The notes: generated by a model not told the origin, from the sequence alone. Numbered from the stretch's first letter, positions 17,827-27,219 are shown. The stretch: DNA of 58,059 nucleotides from Bacteriovoracales bacterium (GCA_028346125.1 JAOMEV010000014.1:1-58059), one strand, 5' to 3'. Numbers and translations: made by a program.

Positions 17827-18330
17827 AGAAATCCAGGGAATCCAGTACCACCACTCTTTTGGATCTTCTTTGGTTAATTTAATGCAAAGTTGTGGTGCCC
17901 AGGGAGGCTTTATAGGTTCTTTGAGAAGCCTCATATGACATTCATCTAAAAGCAAATTTCCTTTTTTACTATTGCATTTCTGACAACAAGTTACGACATT
18001 TTCCCAAGTCGTATCGCCACCCTTACTTTTGGGCATGACGTGATCAAAGGTTAGTTCTTTGTGTGAGAAGTTTTTAGAGCAATACTGGCAGCAATAATTG
18101 TCTCTCCAGTAGACGTTGGCCCTATTAAACTTAACCTGTCTTTTACCTGTATAATTTGTAAGGAGTCTTAAAATTTTGGGAAGTCTGAAAGTCATTGAAA
18201 TTGATCGGATTTTTATTTCTTCGTACTCGTCAACGACCTCTGCTCTTCCTGTGATGAAGAGTATCATCGCCTTTTGCCAGTTCACCACTCTTAGCGGGTA
18301 AAACATACTATCAAGAAGGAGAGTTCTCAT
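17818..18330 (-). CDS. HNH endonuclease family protein
   Basis: 170 residues, with AAGGGAAG upstream of ATG 18330. The zinc-binding pairs C81-x2-C84 and C116-x2-C119 frame the catalytic core LTFDHVMPKSKGGDTTWEN (His97, Asn111). This is the HNH/McrA fold that cuts DNA with one metal ion. The N-terminal block LLLDSMFYPLRVVNWQKAM is shared by a chromosomal HNH family (recalled) found widely outside restriction loci, so a restriction role is unlikely. No methyltransferase is adjacent. Confidence 0.88.
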   Translation of the reverse strand: MRTLLLDSMFYPLRVVNWQKAMILFITGRAEVVDEYEEIKIRSISMTFRLPKILRLLTNYTGKRQVKFNRANVYWRDNYCCQYCSKNFSHKELTFDHVMPKSKGGDTTWENVVTCCQKCNSKKGNLLLDECHMRLLKEPIKPPWAPQLCIKLTKEDPKEWWYWIPWISSA

Positions 18331-18406
18331 AGGGTACTTCCCTTGATCGCGCCGAATTTAAATAACCGTTTCTTGAATCCTACCTCTCTGTAACTTTTTC
18401 AACACC

Positions 18407-18430
18407 TTATCTTAACATATATTAAGATAA
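18407..18430. repeat. Perfect inverted repeat, 9-bp arms
   Basis: Arms TTATCTTAA (18407-18415) and TTAAGATAA (18422-18430) are separated by six bases. The element lies 77 bp upstream of the HNH gene start and downstream of the acyl-CoA ligase stop. The symmetry and 15-bp centre-to-centre spacing suit a dimeric regulator, and the AT-rich arms would make only a weak hairpin. An operator for the HNH gene is possible. Confidence 0.5.
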
Positions 18431-18443
18431 TCACAGAGTTTCG

Positions 18444-18485
18444 GGGGGAAACCTAATAAAAGCTGAGGCTTTTAAAATTTCCCCC
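18444..18485. repeat. Nested inverted repeat between acyl-CoA ligase and HNH genes
   Basis: An outer pair GGGGGAAA (18444-18451) and TTTCCCCC (18478-18485) encloses an inner 6-bp stem AAAAGC/GCTTTT with loop TGAG (18458-18473). On the minus strand it follows the acyl-CoA ligase stop by about 65 bases, so it could stabilise or terminate that transcript. There is no clear U-tract. Confidence 0.45.
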
Positions 18486-18549
18486 TAAAACAATCTTTTT
18501 TATTGCCACAAATATGTGTCAACTTTTTCACAAAAAATATTGAGATGAC

Positions 18550-20316
18550 CTAGTAAAGGCCATCTATCTCTTTAGAATATTTATTGTGAATAAATTTTCT
18601 TTTCACTTTCATCGTTGGAGTTAACTCTCCTGAATCAATTGTGAAACCATTGCCTAAGATGGTGAACTTTTTGATTCCCTCAACTTTAGACATCGTTTGA
18701 TTAACTAATTCAATTTGTTCGGCCACATAATTTTTTACCTTATCGCTTTCGGCCATAGAGGCCATGTCTTTCAATTCTATTCCCAAATTTTGTGCCAAAT
18801 CAGAAAGTGTTTCTCCGTTAAGTGTAATAAGGGCACTAAGGTATTTCTTTTGGTCCCCTATAACAACGGCGTGTTCAACCATTGGAATATCTTTTAATTT
18901 CCCTTCAATGACCTGAGGTGCAATGTTTTTCCCACCTGCAGTAATAATGATGTCTTTCTTACGATCGGTTATTTTTACGTATCCCTCTTCATCAAACTCA
19001 GCGATGTCCCCGCTATGAAGCCATCCATCTTCATCTATCGCCTCTTTAGTGGCCTTTTCATTTTTATAATAACCTTTAAAAATATGAGGTCCTCTTAAAA
19101 GAAGTTCTCCATCTTCAGCAATTTTGATATCAGTTCCAGGTAAAGGGAAGCCGCATGTTCCTGTTTTATAACGATGCGGGAGCGACAAGGTTCCAGGACC
19201 CGTTGTTTCGCTCATTCCAAATATTTCATAAATAGGAACTCCGAGAGAAAGAAAGAACTCAAGTGTATCTCTTGAAATCGGTGCTGCAGCAGTAAAACAC
19301 AGGCGTGCCCTATCAAGTCCAAGTTTTTCTTTAACTTTGTTAAAAATAATTCTGTCAGCAAAACAATAAAGGAGAGGCTTTTTCTCACCTCTTTGCTCGG
19401 CATAGCCAGAATAAAGGCCTACCTTCTTTGCTCCTCTGATAATCATTTTTCTTAAAGCAGGGTTTTCAGCTCCAGCGGCCTCCATTTTTTCTTTGATTTT
19501 CTCCCAAACTCTAGGAACAGCAAAAAAGAAATTTGGCCTGACTTCTCTAAGGGTATCTCCCAGCTTTTCTAAGCTTTCGACGAAATAGACACAGCCTCCA
19601 CTGTTTAACGTACCGTAAACTGTTATAAGCTGCTCAGCTATATGGCTTAAGGGAAGGTAGCTCAGCCACTGATCTCTTTCTGTTATATTTTCAAAATTTA
19701 GAGTTATCTTTGCCGTCCAAAGTATATTTTCATGGCTTAACATAACGCCTTTAGGGTTTCCTGTTGTGCCTGAGGTGTACACAAGAGTTGCTGTATCTTG
19801 TGGATCCAACGCATCAATTCTGGCCTGGAGTTCTGACTCTTCAACAGAGCGACCCATATCCAAAACATCTTCCCATCTGTGGACCATTTCATCATCATCC
19901 GTTCCGTCCATCAGAACGATGGCCTTCAACTTGGGAAGTTGATCCTTAATTTCTTTAAACTTTTGAAGTTGGGACTCATTTTCAACAACAGCAACAGAAG
20001 CTTCACAATGCCCAGCTATATAAGAACATTGTTCAGGTGAATTAGTTGTATAAATACCCGCAGGTATAGCGCCCACAGCAATGGCAGCAAGGTCACTAAT
20101 AACCCATCTCGTGCAGTTTGAACCTAAAATAGTGAGCCCATCACCTTGCTGAACACCTAATTGAATGAGGCCTCTTCCAAAAAGTAAGACTTCTTCGTAA
20201 AAGCCTTGCCAAGTTATGGCCTCCCAGCGCCCAAACTTTTTTTCCTTAAAAATATCTCTATCCGGATAACGCTCTACCGTTTCGACAAGCTGTTGAATAA
20301 CGGTTTCCTTTTTCAT
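18550..20316 (-). CDS. Long-chain fatty acid--CoA ligase
   Basis: 588 residues, starting behind GGGGGAAGGAAG. AMP-forming adenylation fold: P-loop-like YTSGTTGNPKG (motif I), YEIFGMSETTGPG (motif II), GWLHSGDIAEFDEEGYVKI and DRKKDIIITAGGKNIAP (hinge and C domain). The length and the FAA1/FadD15-type hinge point to long-chain fatty acids activated to acyl-CoA at the inner face of the membrane. It is monocistronic and divergent from the lipase-like gene at 20420. Together with the AidB-like dehydrogenase and the acyl-CoA-binding protein it indicates active acyl-CoA metabolism. Confidence 0.93.
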   Translation of the reverse strand: MKKETVIQQLVETVERYPDRDIFKEKKFGRWEAITWQGFYEEVLLFGRGLIQLGVQQGDGLTILGSNCTRWVISDLAAIAVGAIPAGIYTTNSPEQCSYIAGHCEASVAVVENESQLQKFKEIKDQLPKLKAIVLMDGTDDDEMVHRWEDVLDMGRSVEESELQARIDALDPQDTATLVYTSGTTGNPKGVMLSHENILWTAKITLNFENITERDQWLSYLPLSHIAEQLITVYGTLNSGGCVYFVESLEKLGDTLREVRPNFFFAVPRVWEKIKEKMEAAGAENPALRKMIIRGAKKVGLYSGYAEQRGEKKPLLYCFADRIIFNKVKEKLGLDRARLCFTAAAPISRDTLEFFLSLGVPIYEIFGMSETTGPGTLSLPHRYKTGTCGFPLPGTDIKIAEDGELLLRGPHIFKGYYKNEKATKEAIDEDGWLHSGDIAEFDEEGYVKITDRKKDIIITAGGKNIAPQVIEGKLKDIPMVEHAVVIGDQKKYLSALITLNGETLSDLAQNLGIELKDMASMAESDKVKNYVAEQIELVNQTMSKVEGIKKFTILGNGFTIDSGELTPTMKVKRKFIHNKYSKEIDGLY

Positions 20317-20419
20317 CTTCCTTCCCCCTTATAATTCTTATTATTGACAGTTCTTAAAGATTTCGTAATGATCTATAACTTAAATTCAAACAACAAATTA
20401 ATTTCAGCTTAGGTAGCTC

Positions 20420-21463
20420 ATGATGGTAATTTCTAAATCATACAAAACCTTCTCGACAGCTTGTCTAATTTTTTTAACGATCTTTTATTCCGACTTAAAA
20501 GCACAGGAGATACATCTTTCTCCTTTTGAACCTTTTGGAAAACACCAGGAACAATTCAAAAATGCCTGGAACAAGGTACAAGACTTTTCCTACGAAAAAG
20601 ATCAACGAAGTTTCAAAAATTACACGATTTATTTAGTGAGTGGAATTTCAACAAAAATTTATCCCCCGATGGTTTCAATTTTGAGATCCCTTGGCATTTT
20701 TTCTCCGGCGGGAACAGCTGACTCATTCTATCAACAAAAGGCCTATTTAAAAAAACTTGGAATACCTTTTAAGGAAATAGATATCGCCACAAATGGTGAC
20801 CCTGAAGAAAATGGCGATACCATAGCAAAGGCAATACTCTCTTCGCCTAGGGATGCTCTCGTTGTATCGCACTCAAAAGGCGGATTAGATGTCCTCTATT
20901 CTCTGTTAAGGCATCCGGAACTTAAAAAGAAAGTTAAAGGGTGGGTTTCGCTACAAACTCCTTTTTTTGGAACGCCCTTATCCGAAACAGGGAAATCTTT
21001 TTGGCCTTTAAGTGCCTTTTCGAGACTCTTTCTTTTCGCTGTGACAAATGGCACCGACAGTGTCGGCTCTATGAATCAACCCTTCCGCCAAGCCTTTTAC
21101 GAAAGAAACCAAGACTTAATTGATAAAGTTCTAAAAGAAGTCCCCACCATTGGACTCGGAACTTGGTTTCTCTATAGGCCCTCCTCGGAAAAATCACTTT
21201 TTGAGCTCCCCAAAACTAAAAAAAGCGTCCTCCATCCTTTTATTGCTAAAATTTACGAAACAGATGGCCCAAACGATGGCCTTGTCCCCCTAAAAAGTAC
21301 TTGTCTTCCAAACATGAAATGCTACTTTGTTGGAGGTCTCGACCACGCCAACCCCGTCATGATGCCTGGTCCTTTTAATGACATGGGAAAAGACAAAAGA
21401 ATTCACCTAACAAGGGTTTTTCTGCACCTTATGCTGCAAGAAATACAGACATTTTCCAAATAA
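20420..21463 (+). CDS. Secreted lipase-like alpha/beta hydrolase
   Basis: 347 residues, signal peptide to about residue 28 (FYSDLKA). The nucleophile elbow is VVSHSKGGLD, with Ser in H-S-K-G-G as in many triacylglycerol lipases. The acid is probably in GPNDGLVPL and the catalytic His in GGLDHANPV. SLQTPFFGTPLSE is a typical lipase loop after the nucleophile strand. The likely role is hydrolysis of lipids or esters outside the inner membrane. Two ATG codons (20420 and 20423) are equally possible starts. It is divergent from the acyl-CoA ligase gene, so released fatty acids could feed that enzyme. Confidence 0.75.
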   Translation: MMVISKSYKTFSTACLIFLTIFYSDLKAQEIHLSPFEPFGKHQEQFKNAWNKVQDFSYEKDQRSFKNYTIYLVSGISTKIYPPMVSILRSLGIFSPAGTADSFYQQKAYLKKLGIPFKEIDIATNGDPEENGDTIAKAILSSPRDALVVSHSKGGLDVLYSLLRHPELKKKVKGWVSLQTPFFGTPLSETGKSFWPLSAFSRLFLFAVTNGTDSVGSMNQPFRQAFYERNQDLIDKVLKEVPTIGLGTWFLYRPSSEKSLFELPKTKKSVLHPFIAKIYETDGPNDGLVPLKSTCLPNMKCYFVGGLDHANPVMMPGPFNDMGKDKRIHLTRVFLHLMLQEIQTFSK

Positions 21464-21554
21464 AATTTATTGAAGCACTGCTTTCTAAAAAATTAATTGG
21501 AGAATCCATTCGTTTCTTCTATACTCCCTCTCTACTTTGGATAGAGGGGAAAGA

Positions 21555-22268
21555 ATGAGCTTTGAGAAAACCTATAATAATGACCTTGCAAAACTTCTGG
21601 TAGGAATTCCAGAGCCAGAGACCTATCTCAATATTGAGCTTGAAAAAATAAGAGAAAGGGCCCTTAGTTTAAATAGTTCTCGAGAACAAATGTCAAAAGG
21701 CTATCAAATGGTCTTGGAAGGTCTTGCTCAAGCATTCCCTGATATTGACCTTAATGACCCGAACCTCAAAGGGTCACCAGATAGAATGGCCAGAGCACTT
21801 ATTGAAATTTGCTCAGGGCTTGGCACGAAAGAAGAAGAAATCTTTTCAACTACTTTTCCTGCGGAGGATTATAACCAAGTTATTATCCTTAAAAATATAG
21901 ACTTTGTTTCTCTTTGTAGTCATCACTTCTTTCCTTTCACAGGTCGGGCCAGTGTAGGCTACCTTCCAGACACTTCTAACCCTAAAGAAAGTCGCGTTGT
22001 GGGACTAAGCAAATTGGCCAGAATTGTTGACTGTCACGCTCAAAGACCACAACTTCAAGAAAGGCTCTCTTATAATGTTATGAAGGCCATTGAAAAAAAC
22101 CTTAACCCCGCAGGTGTCATGGTTGTCGTCACAGGAAGTCATGGTTGCCTCAATTGCAGAGGCGCAAAGAAAGAAAATGCAGAAATGATTACTTCTGCTC
22201 TTAGTGGCAAATTCAAAGATGACAGTAAACTAAGAAAAGAGTTTTTAAGCCTTATTAAAGAAAATTAA
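21555..22268 (+). CDS. folE: GTP cyclohydrolase I (FolE)
   Basis: ATG 21555 follows GAGGGGAAAG at ideal spacing; the TTG at 21537 in the same frame is ignored. 237 residues. Zinc ligands are in LCSHHFFPF (Cys, His) and HGCLNCRG (Cys), with the catalytic-pocket segments GRASVGYLP, VVGLSKLARIVDCHAQRPQ and QERL. It converts GTP to 7,8-dihydroneopterin triphosphate, the first step of tetrahydrofolate or queuosine-type pathways. It is a normal-length class I enzyme. No other folate gene is nearby. Confidence 0.96.
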   Translation: MSFEKTYNNDLAKLLVGIPEPETYLNIELEKIRERALSLNSSREQMSKGYQMVLEGLAQAFPDIDLNDPNLKGSPDRMARALIEICSGLGTKEEEIFSTTFPAEDYNQVIILKNIDFVSLCSHHFFPFTGRASVGYLPDTSNPKESRVVGLSKLARIVDCHAQRPQLQERLSYNVMKAIEKNLNPAGVMVVVTGSHGCLNCRGAKKENAEMITSALSGKFKDDSKLRKEFLSLIKEN

Positions 22269-22358
22269 ACCAATTAGATTCTTTTTTCTTTTTAAACGGA
22301 AAAAAACCATTTACAAAAAGAAAGGGCCTTTTATTTAATCAAAAATAAGGGAGGAATA

Positions 22359-22889
22359 ATGAGGCTTTTTCTTGGTATCGAAGTCCCTTCTCCCATCAAA
22401 AAAGAACTCGACCAACTTTTTTTTGGACTCCCAGGAGCAAACTGGGTCAATAAAGAGCAGCTGCATATAACATTGCGATTTATAGGTGAGATAGACCGTC
22501 ATCAAATGAAAGATATCGATGACTCTCTCAAACTTATTAATTTTCCCATGTTTCCCATCAAGCTTAAAAGTGTCGGGGCCTTCTATAACAAGAAATACCC
22601 TAAGGCCACCTGGGTAGGTGTTGATGGAAATGACCAATTATTGGATCTTCAAAAAAAGGTAGAAAGAACATTAAGACAAACACTAACTCTTGAAAGAAAA
22701 AAATATCTGCCTCATTTAACCCTTGCAAGACTTAAGGAAACAAGTTTCCACGATATCGCAAATTACCTAGAACTTAATTCTCTCTTTTCTGCAGGGCCTT
22801 GGAACGTTGATCACTTTAACCTGTACTCCAGTGTGCCCACAAGTCAGGGGCCCCAATACTTAATTGAAGAAAGTTACTCGCTCTCATAA
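22359..22889 (+). CDS. thpR: RNA 2',3'-cyclic phosphodiesterase ThpR (LigT)
   Basis: 176 residues, starting behind GGGAGG. The two H-x-T-L motifs of the 2H phosphoesterase superfamily are present: HITLRFIG at residue 36 and HLTLAR at residue 119, spaced as expected. The N-terminal [10 protein letters not shown] strand is typical. The family opens 2',3'-cyclic phosphates at RNA ends and can ligate tRNA halves in vitro. The 3' end overlaps dnaJ on the other strand by 16 bp. Confidence 0.93.
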   Translation: MRLFLGIEVPSPIKKELDQLFFGLPGANWVNKEQLHITLRFIGEIDRHQMKDIDDSLKLINFPMFPIKLKSVGAFYNKKYPKATWVGVDGNDQLLDLQKKVERTLRQTLTLERKKYLPHLTLARLKETSFHDIANYLELNSLFSAGPWNVDHFNLYSSVPTSQGPQYLIEESYSLS

Positions 22890-24004
22890 TTTGAAAGGTA
22901 TTTTCTAAAATTCTCAACCATTGGGTAATGCTGAGCACCTTCTTCGTTTTCGAGATCTTTTAAAAAGCCTTTTTGTTTTGAATTAAGCTTTAAAGGTGTT
23001 TCTACCTGAATTTCCACAATATGATCTCCCCGCTCACTTCTTCCCAAAATAGGAACACCTTTCCCTTTTATCCTGAGAAACTTTCCCGATTGGATTCCTG
23101 CTGGAATTGTGAGTTCAACCAACCCATGAAGGGTGGGCATTTCTACTTTGGTTCCTAATGCCGCCTCTGAAAAGTTGATGGGCAAGATCGTAAAAACATC
23201 GAAGCCTTCTCTTGAAAAAAGCTGGTGATCCTCAACATTGATTAGAAGGTAAAGGTCCCCTGCTCTTCCTCCAAAAAGTCCATCATGGCCCTGGCCTCTT
23301 AACTTTATTCTTTGTCCTTCATCAATCCCTGCGGGGATCTCCACTACAATTTTTTGGGATTCTTTTTTAAGACCTGTCCCCTTACAATCCTGACAAGGGT
23401 CCTTCACCATCTCCCCACTACCATGGCATTGGGGGCAAGCGGTAGCGACAGTAAAAAACCCTTGCCTCTTGAGAACTTGTCCCTGTCCTTGACAAAGCTC
23501 ACAAGTGGTCGTGACTGTGCCTTTTTTAAGCCCACTCCCGCTGCAGGTACCGCAACAAACTTTCTTTTTTAATTTGATTGTTTTGGAAATTCCAAGGGCC
23601 GCATCTTCAAACTTAAGGCCCACACCAAACTCGATATCATCACCGGGCCGTCCTCTGCCTCCAGAACCGCTTCCTCCTGGTCCTCCTCGACCACTAAAAA
23701 CGTCACCAAAAACATCGCCAAAAACATCTCCAAAAATATCATTAAAAATATCTCCAGCACCTCCTCCACTAAAGTGGCCTTGCCCCATGCCTTGATGACC
23801 AAAGCGGTCATAACGCTGCCTTTTTTGTTTATCAAGAAGGACTTCGGCCGCTTCCGAGGCTTCTTTAAACTTCTCTTCGGCTTCTGGACCTGAGTTTCTG
23901 TCGGGGTGATACTTCATGGCCAATTTTCTATAGGCCTTTTTAATTTCATCCGTAGAAGCTTCTCTTTCAACACCTAATATTTCATAAAAATCTTTTTTGC
24001 TCAT
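22874..24004 (-). CDS. dnaJ: Chaperone DnaJ
   Basis: ATG 24004 gives the standard N terminus [12 protein letters not shown]. An ATG two codons earlier (24010) is an alternative. The J domain has HPD at 33-35. A Gly/Phe-rich linker of about residues 70-120 contains repeated D-I-F-G-D-V-F units. Four zinc-binding CxxCxGxG repeats follow ([32 protein letters not shown]), and then the C-terminal substrate-binding domains. It is a full-length type I J-protein that delivers substrates to DnaK. It is not next to dnaK or grpE in this window. Confidence 0.97.
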   Translation of the reverse strand: MSKKDFYEILGVEREASTDEIKKAYRKLAMKYHPDRNSGPEAEEKFKEASEAAEVLLDKQKRQRYDRFGHQGMGQGHFSGGGAGDIFNDIFGDVFGDVFGDVFSGRGGPGGSGSGGRGRPGDDIEFGVGLKFEDAALGISKTIKLKKKVCCGTCSGSGLKKGTVTTTCELCQGQGQVLKRQGFFTVATACPQCHGSGEMVKDPCQDCKGTGLKKESQKIVVEIPAGIDEGQRIKLRGQGHDGLFGGRAGDLYLLINVEDHQLFSREGFDVFTILPINFSEAALGTKVEMPTLHGLVELTIPAGIQSGKFLRIKGKGVPILGRSERGDHIVEIQVETPLKLNSKQKGFLKDLENEEGAQHYPMVENFRKYLSNYESE

Positions 24005-24066
24005 AGTCATCCAACTTACTAAATGTTTTTAAAATTTTCGGCTTAAAGGAAAATTATCTTAAAAAT

Positions 24067-24084
24067 AAGAAAAATATTTTTCTT
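24067..24084. repeat. 18-bp perfect AT palindrome between dnaJ and fliG
   Basis: AAGAAAAAT at 24067-24075 is followed directly by its reverse complement ATTTTTCTT. It lies in the divergent dnaJ-fliG intergenic region, 48 bp before the fliG start. It could be an operator or simply AT-rich promoter DNA. Confidence 0.4.
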
Positions 24085-24132
24085 GTGTTATTATAAAAGA
24101 AGAATTTTTACTGTCTCTTTCAGGAAAAAAGT

Positions 24133-25170
24133 GTGGCAGAAGAACAATCAATGGATCCGGATGCGGAGTATGCCCTCCTCACCGGTATTGAAAAAGCGGC
24201 GCTTCTTCTCAGTGTTCTTGGTGTTACCTCAACACAACTTATTTTTGAACACTTGAAAGACAACGACGTAAAAAAGCTCATCAATGGCATGAGTAATGTC
24301 CGTAAATGTTCTATTTGGATGACTAAAAGAGTCCTAGAAGAATTTTATGGTCAAATTAATGAAGATGCGGACCTCCTCTTTTCAGACAATAAAGGTAAGG
24401 ATTTTATCATCAACGCTCTTGGTGAAAACAGGGCAAAACAACTTCTTGGTCAAATTATTGATGTTGGTGATACCAATACGCTTGAATCACTTGAGCTTGT
24501 TGATAGTAGGACCCTTGCGAACTTCCTTATTAACGAACACCCTCAAACCATTGCCCTTATTATGGCCCATTTGGATACAGAAAGAATGGTGGATGTTCTA
24601 AGAAGACTCCCAGAAGGTCTCCAGGCAGAAGTAGTCTTAAGGATTGCTAACCTTGACTATGTTTCACCAGAGCTCATTGCTCAACTTGACGATGTCCTCA
24701 AAACAGAACTTTCAACTCTTGGCTCCATCGATACCAACCAACTGGGCGGTGTCGAACCAATTGCAGATATGTTAAACATGATGGACAGAGATTCCGAAAA
24801 ATCAATTATGGCGAGAGTCGACGAAAAAGACCCCGAACTGGCAGAAGAAATTCGAAAACTCATGTTCGTTTTCGAAGATATTGTTCAAGTTGATGATGGT
24901 GGTATCCAAAACCTTCTTAAAGATGTGGATAACGCTATCCTCTGTACAGCACTTAAAACGGCCACTGATGAAGTTAAGACAAAACTCTTTGGTAACATGT
25001 CAAATAGAGCGGCCACCATGCTCAACGAAGACCTTGAGGCCCTTGGGCCGACCAAGCTTAGTGATGTTGAAAAAGCACAGTCGGGTATCGTTCAAAAGGT
25101 TAAAGAACTCGAAGCGGCCGGGAAGGCCTTCATCAGCCGCGGCGGTGGTGGTGGAGATCAACTCGTCTAA
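24133..25170 (+). CDS. fliG: Flagellar motor switch protein FliG
   Basis: 345 residues from GTG 24133, with AGGA about eight bases upstream. FliG_N (TGIEKAALLLSVLG), the middle domain with EHPQTIALIMAHLD, and FliG_C with MFVFEDIVQVDD, LKTATDEVKTKLFGNMSNRA and LEALGPTKLSDVEKAQ are all present. The charged residues of FliG_C that contact MotA are retained. It is a cytoplasmic C-ring component that sets rotation direction with FliM and FliN. No other flagellar gene lies in the window, so fliG is detached from its usual fliF-fliG-fliH cluster, or is a paralogue. Confidence 0.95.
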   Translation: MAEEQSMDPDAEYALLTGIEKAALLLSVLGVTSTQLIFEHLKDNDVKKLINGMSNVRKCSIWMTKRVLEEFYGQINEDADLLFSDNKGKDFIINALGENRAKQLLGQIIDVGDTNTLESLELVDSRTLANFLINEHPQTIALIMAHLDTERMVDVLRRLPEGLQAEVVLRIANLDYVSPELIAQLDDVLKTELSTLGSIDTNQLGGVEPIADMLNMMDRDSEKSIMARVDEKDPELAEEIRKLMFVFEDIVQVDDGGIQNLLKDVDNAILCTALKTATDEVKTKLFGNMSNRAATMLNEDLEALGPTKLSDVEKAQSGIVQKVKELEAAGKAFISRGGGGGDQLV

Positions 25171-25222
25171 ATTTCTTTTCATTGTAATTGTTCTGGAATA
25201 AGCTACTGAAAAAGGGGCGCCC

Positions 25223-25756
25223 ATGAAGTTAGTAAGTAAAGATATTATTCCTCGTTCACGTGAAGAAGTTTACAACGTTTTAAAAAACGACCTTGAAAAA
25301 CTTGTTCCCTATATGCCTAACGTCAGTAAAATTGAAATGGTTGATAGAAAAGAAAAAGGTGGGGGCCTCACCGCCATCACGAATCACTGGTATGCCAATG
25401 CCGAAATTCCAACCATTGCCAAGAAATTCATAAAAGAAGAACTCATGAGTTGGAAGGATAAGGCCCTCTGGCACGATTCTGAGTTCTATGTGGAATATGA
25501 GCTCGAATCTTTTTGGGGGAACGACATTTACGATGCCACAGGAAAAAATGTCATGAAAGAGCTCGGCCCAGACAAAACAGAACTTACCCTAACCTGTGAC
25601 TTAGTTATTCACCCCAGTAAGGTACCCGGAATTCCTAAATTTCTTGTCAAAAAAGTTTTACCGGCCATAGAAGGGCTTATAGAAAAGATTCTCCAACCAA
25701 ACTTGACTAGTTTGGGCAAGGGTTTGATTAGCTATTTTAATGCTCAAAAGAAATAA
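25223..25756 (+). CDS. SRPBCC-like small-molecule-binding domain protein
   Basis: 177 residues, AAGGGG five bases before ATG. No signal peptide. The order beta-helix-helix, six beta strands and a long amphipathic C-terminal helix (LPAIEGLIEKILQPNLTSL), with the opening IPRSREEVYNVLKNDLEKL, resembles the START/SRPBCC hydrophobic-ligand fold. The residues WYANAEIPTIAKKFIKEE are distinctive but match no family I can name. It sits 52 bp after fliG and may be read from the same promoter. Fold call is moderate and ligand unknown. Confidence 0.6.
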   Translation: MKLVSKDIIPRSREEVYNVLKNDLEKLVPYMPNVSKIEMVDRKEKGGGLTAITNHWYANAEIPTIAKKFIKEELMSWKDKALWHDSEFYVEYELESFWGNDIYDATGKNVMKELGPDKTELTLTCDLVIHPSKVPGIPKFLVKKVLPAIEGLIEKILQPNLTSLGKGLISYFNAQKK

Positions 25757-25875
25757 CCGACCTTTTTAATTATGGGTATTCTTAATTCATTGATTAAAAA
25801 TTTTAAGGCCTTTGGTTTTTTTTCCGATATTTATCCTAAGGGAGAACAAAAAATTACTCAGTTAGAAGGAAAGTC

Positions 25876-26274
25876 ATGACTATTAAACCGAATATGAAAG
25901 TACTTATCATCGATGACATGAAAACCCTTCTTTTAACATATAAAAAAATGTTAAAAACGTTAGGTCTTTCAAATATTTCCTCAGCTTTTGATGGGGACAT
26001 GGGCTGGAAAATGATCAGGGAAGCCTATGAAGCAGATGATCCATTTGAACTTATTATTTCCGATTGGAATATGCCTAAAATGACAGGGCTTGAGCTTCTT
26101 AAAGCAGTGAGAAAAGATGAAAACCTCAAAGGAACTCCCTTCATTATGATCACAGGAGAGAATGCAGAAGGTAATGTTGTTATTGCTGTTAGAGAAGGCG
26201 TTAACAATTTCATTGCCAAACCAATTACCAAAGATATCCTCGAATTTAAAATTCAAAAGGTTTTTGAAAAATAG
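25876..26274 (+). CDS. CheY-like single-domain response regulator
   Basis: 132 residues with AAGGA upstream. A complete receiver domain: acidic pocket D13-D14, phosphorylation site D63 in ISDWNMP, Thr93 in MITGE and Lys115 in AKPIT. DWNMP followed by KMTGLELL is the classical CheY loop. No output domain, so it acts by binding a partner, for example FliM. The gene order fliG - unknown - cheY-like supports a motility role. The hydrolase gene starts four bases after its stop, so the two are translated together. Confidence 0.92.
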   Translation: MTIKPNMKVLIIDDMKTLLLTYKKMLKTLGLSNISSAFDGDMGWKMIREAYEADDPFELIISDWNMPKMTGLELLKAVRKDENLKGTPFIMITGENAEGNVVIAVREGVNNFIAKPITKDILEFKIQKVFEK

Positions 26275-26278
26275 TCAA

Positions 26279-27208
26279 ATGGACTTAAAGCAGCTCCATC
26301 AAAGTCTCTATCCTCTCGGGTTGGCCTACCAGCACCACCTCTGTAAAAGCAAAAAAAAATCCGATAAAGAAGTGACCCTTCTTATACAGGGCCGTAATGA
26401 ATTTATGGGGATGTATTCTCACATTATTCCATTTTTCCTTCACGAAATAAAAACAGACCTCTTTATGTTTGACCTCCGAGGCCAGGGCCACTCTTCTGGA
26501 ATTCCGGCCCATATTAATTCTTTCCAAGAATACCTTCATGACATGAAGGCCATTGTTGAGACACTTAGAACTTTTTACTCCAAGGTTCATATTGTCTCCC
26601 ACTCAACGGGAGGCCTTATTTCAGGCCTCTTTATAGGTCTATGGCCGGCCTCTCTTGGAGAGGGGGCCACTGTTTTTTTTGGCTCACCCTTTTTCGGTCT
26701 TAAAAGTAGTGGGGCCCAACAACTTCTCCTTAATACAAAACTCAGACAAGTCATCAACACCTACGATACCATTTTTCGTCTTTTTCCCCATATTAGAATG
26801 AAACGTTTTGAGTTTTCACCGACTCCAAACTTTAAAGAAAACTCTTTAACCACCGACCATTTTTTTTATGAGAACTTTGATGAGCACTCTTTAAAATGTG
26901 GTCCACCAACATGGTGTTGGCTTAACCAATGCATGAAGGCCCAAATGGCCACCAGAAATTTAGCACACACTATAAAATTACCTATCTTTATGGCCCTTGC
27001 TGAGCAAGATTCCGTTGTGAATAATCATGCGAATTATCACTTTTTTTTAAAAGGGAAGCGGCATCAAAGGCCCTGGGTTTTAAAAAGATTTAGAGGAATG
27101 AAGCACTCTCTTTTTTTGTCTCCAAAAAAAACGAGAGAAAGACTCCTTAATATGATTAAAGACTTCCAAAAAAACCCTAAAGGTTTTCATTCAAAGTATT
27201 CACCCTAA
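26279..27208 (+). CDS. Alpha/beta hydrolase (S33 / monoacylglycerol-lipase-like)
   Basis: 309 residues from ATG 26279, four bases after the CheY-like stop. The longer in-frame reading would run through the receiver gene and is rejected. Serine in VSHSTGG, acid in LAEQDSVVNN, and His in RGMKHSLFLS form the triad. The oxyanion-side motif FDLRGQGHSSG is typical of serine aminopeptidase S33 / lysophospholipase proteins. No signal peptide, so cytosolic. The gene is unusually rich in GGCC (about 16 copies by eye). Confidence 0.82.
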   Translation: MDLKQLHQSLYPLGLAYQHHLCKSKKKSDKEVTLLIQGRNEFMGMYSHIIPFFLHEIKTDLFMFDLRGQGHSSGIPAHINSFQEYLHDMKAIVETLRTFYSKVHIVSHSTGGLISGLFIGLWPASLGEGATVFFGSPFFGLKSSGAQQLLLNTKLRQVINTYDTIFRLFPHIRMKRFEFSPTPNFKENSLTTDHFFYENFDEHSLKCGPPTWCWLNQCMKAQMATRNLAHTIKLPIFMALAEQDSVVNNHANYHFFLKGKRHQRPWVLKRFRGMKHSLFLSPKKTRERLLNMIKDFQKNPKGFHSKYSP

Positions 27209-27219
27209 ATAAGGTATTT

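Noticed and set aside
17818-18330. Restriction-modification system or homing endonuclease
   Set aside because: No methyltransferase or intron/intein boundary is adjacent, and the N-terminal block fits a chromosomal HNH family.
23505-23795. Pro-rich open frame on the plus strand
   Set aside because: It is the complement of the Gly-rich linker and zinc-finger region of dnaJ.
26162-26278. N-terminal extension of the hydrolase through the receiver gene
   Set aside because: It is out of frame with the receiver and lacks hydrolase features; ATG 26279 fits.
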